Source: Paenibacillus thermotolerans
GTDB lineage: Bacteria; Bacillota; Bacilli; Paenibacillales; YIM-B00363
Direction of reading: 5' to 3'
Assembly: GCF_028745515.1 (NCBI RefSeq)
Contig: NZ_JAQZSG010000003.1
Coordinates: forward strand, 124,001-188,000
DNA: 64,000 bases
A model generated the notes under the pieces. The model made no database searches. It was not told the origin of the DNA and saw nothing but the letters and a program-made list of their open reading frames with translations. The translations under genes were made by a program, and so were the position numbers. Positions 63,818 through 64,000 of the stretch are shown in pieces. Numbering within the stretch: position 1 is the first letter of the stretch; every line of letters begins with the position of its first letter.

Positions 63818-64000
63818 TGATGAAAGCCCCCGTCCACAGGCAATAAGGCGCCGGTTATATAAGAAGAAGCGTCCGAGAGCAGAAACGCCGCCATCTCGTT
63901 GATCTCATCCGCCCTGCCGCTCCGTCCCAGCCAAACGACGCTGCGGATCGTCTCCTTCGCTTGCTCCGTCAGCCCCGCGAGCATGTCGTCGGGCTTGAAA
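63814..64000 (-). CDS. SDR family oxidoreductase (C-terminal fragment, cut by window end)
   Basis: The last 61 codons of a short-chain dehydrogenase are visible: [20 protein letters not shown] and [12 protein letters not shown], the typical C-terminal region. The N-terminal cofactor domain and catalytic Tyr/Lys lie beyond position 64000. The TGA overlaps the creatininase ATG. It is the first visible gene of the long operon, though more genes may precede it. Confidence 0.85.
   Translation of the reverse strand, partial: FKPDDMLAGLTEQAKETIRSVVWLGRSGRADEINEMAAFLLSDASSYITGALLPVDGGFHQ

Noticed and set aside
1-64000. Insertion sequences, prophage or integrative element
   Set aside because: No transposase, integrase, phage structural or conjugation gene was recognised on either strand; only degraded gene fragments and short palindromes are present.

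Overview
The window looks like a chromosomal segment of a moderately high-G+C, endospore-forming Paenibacillaceae bacterium (Paenibacillus or Cohnella type). The evidence is a GerPA/GerPF-type germination protein, three YheC/YheD spore-coat ATP-grasp proteins, strong AGGAGG-type ribosome binding sites, GPH sugar symport and many intracellular glycoside hydrolases. No rRNA, tRNA, CRISPR array, prophage or insertion sequence was recognised. Most genes lie on the minus strand.

Layout. 1-5530: a minus-strand sugar operon (GH127 beta-L-arabinofuranosidase, GH2 hydrolase, Gfo/Idh/MocA oxidoreductase cut by the window edge) behind a promoter that carries a perfect 15-bp inverted repeat. 5586-12064: a VOC protein, then a spore module of one GerPF-like protein, three YheC/YheD ATP-grasp proteins and a divergent Mur ligase whose upstream region matches a sigma-K promoter. 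12379-16148: a complete potABCD polyamine transporter with every junction overlapping. 16222-18023: a Gfo/Idh/MocA oxidoreductase and YebC. 18249-21125: a GH78 alpha-L-rhamnosidase-like enzyme. 21174-33583: a minus-strand rhamnose locus made of a second GH78 enzyme, a 1329-residue secreted DUF5722-type protein, an L-rhamnonate dehydratase-like enolase, a metallo-beta-lactamase-fold lactonase candidate, a zinc alcohol dehydrogenase, an SDR, a GntR/LacI-type regulator and a class-I glutamine amidotransferase. Together these fit extracellular cleavage, intracellular release of L-rhamnose and its oxidation by the non-phosphorylated route.

34056-45495: a ChbG-type deacetylase and GPH symporter pair, cysJI sulfite reductase, a remodelled low-G+C patch with remnants of dihydrofolate-reductase-family genes around an SRPBCC gene, a cluster of short palindromic repeats, an anchored protein of unknown function, a 56-residue basic protein, hflKC and a triple-LysM protein. 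45735-47654: a GH29 alpha-L-fucosidase and an unrecognised protein.

47756-64000: thirteen consecutive minus-strand genes with overlaps or gaps of at most 46 bases, and the first is cut by the window end. They encode an SDR, a creatininase-family protein, an unknown protein, a Gfo/Idh/MocA oxidoreductase, a HemL-like aminotransferase, an MlrC-like M81 protein, two FAD-dependent oxidoreductases, an M14 carboxypeptidase-like protein, a LamG protein, and an FtsX-type permease flanked by two HlyD-type adaptors. No ABC ATPase is present. This set matches no pathway I can name and is the best candidate here for an undescribed catabolic or processing system. The spore ATP-grasp/Mur-ligase module is the second.

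Coordinates and starts were read by eye. Function calls rest on recognised motifs and context, not on database searches.
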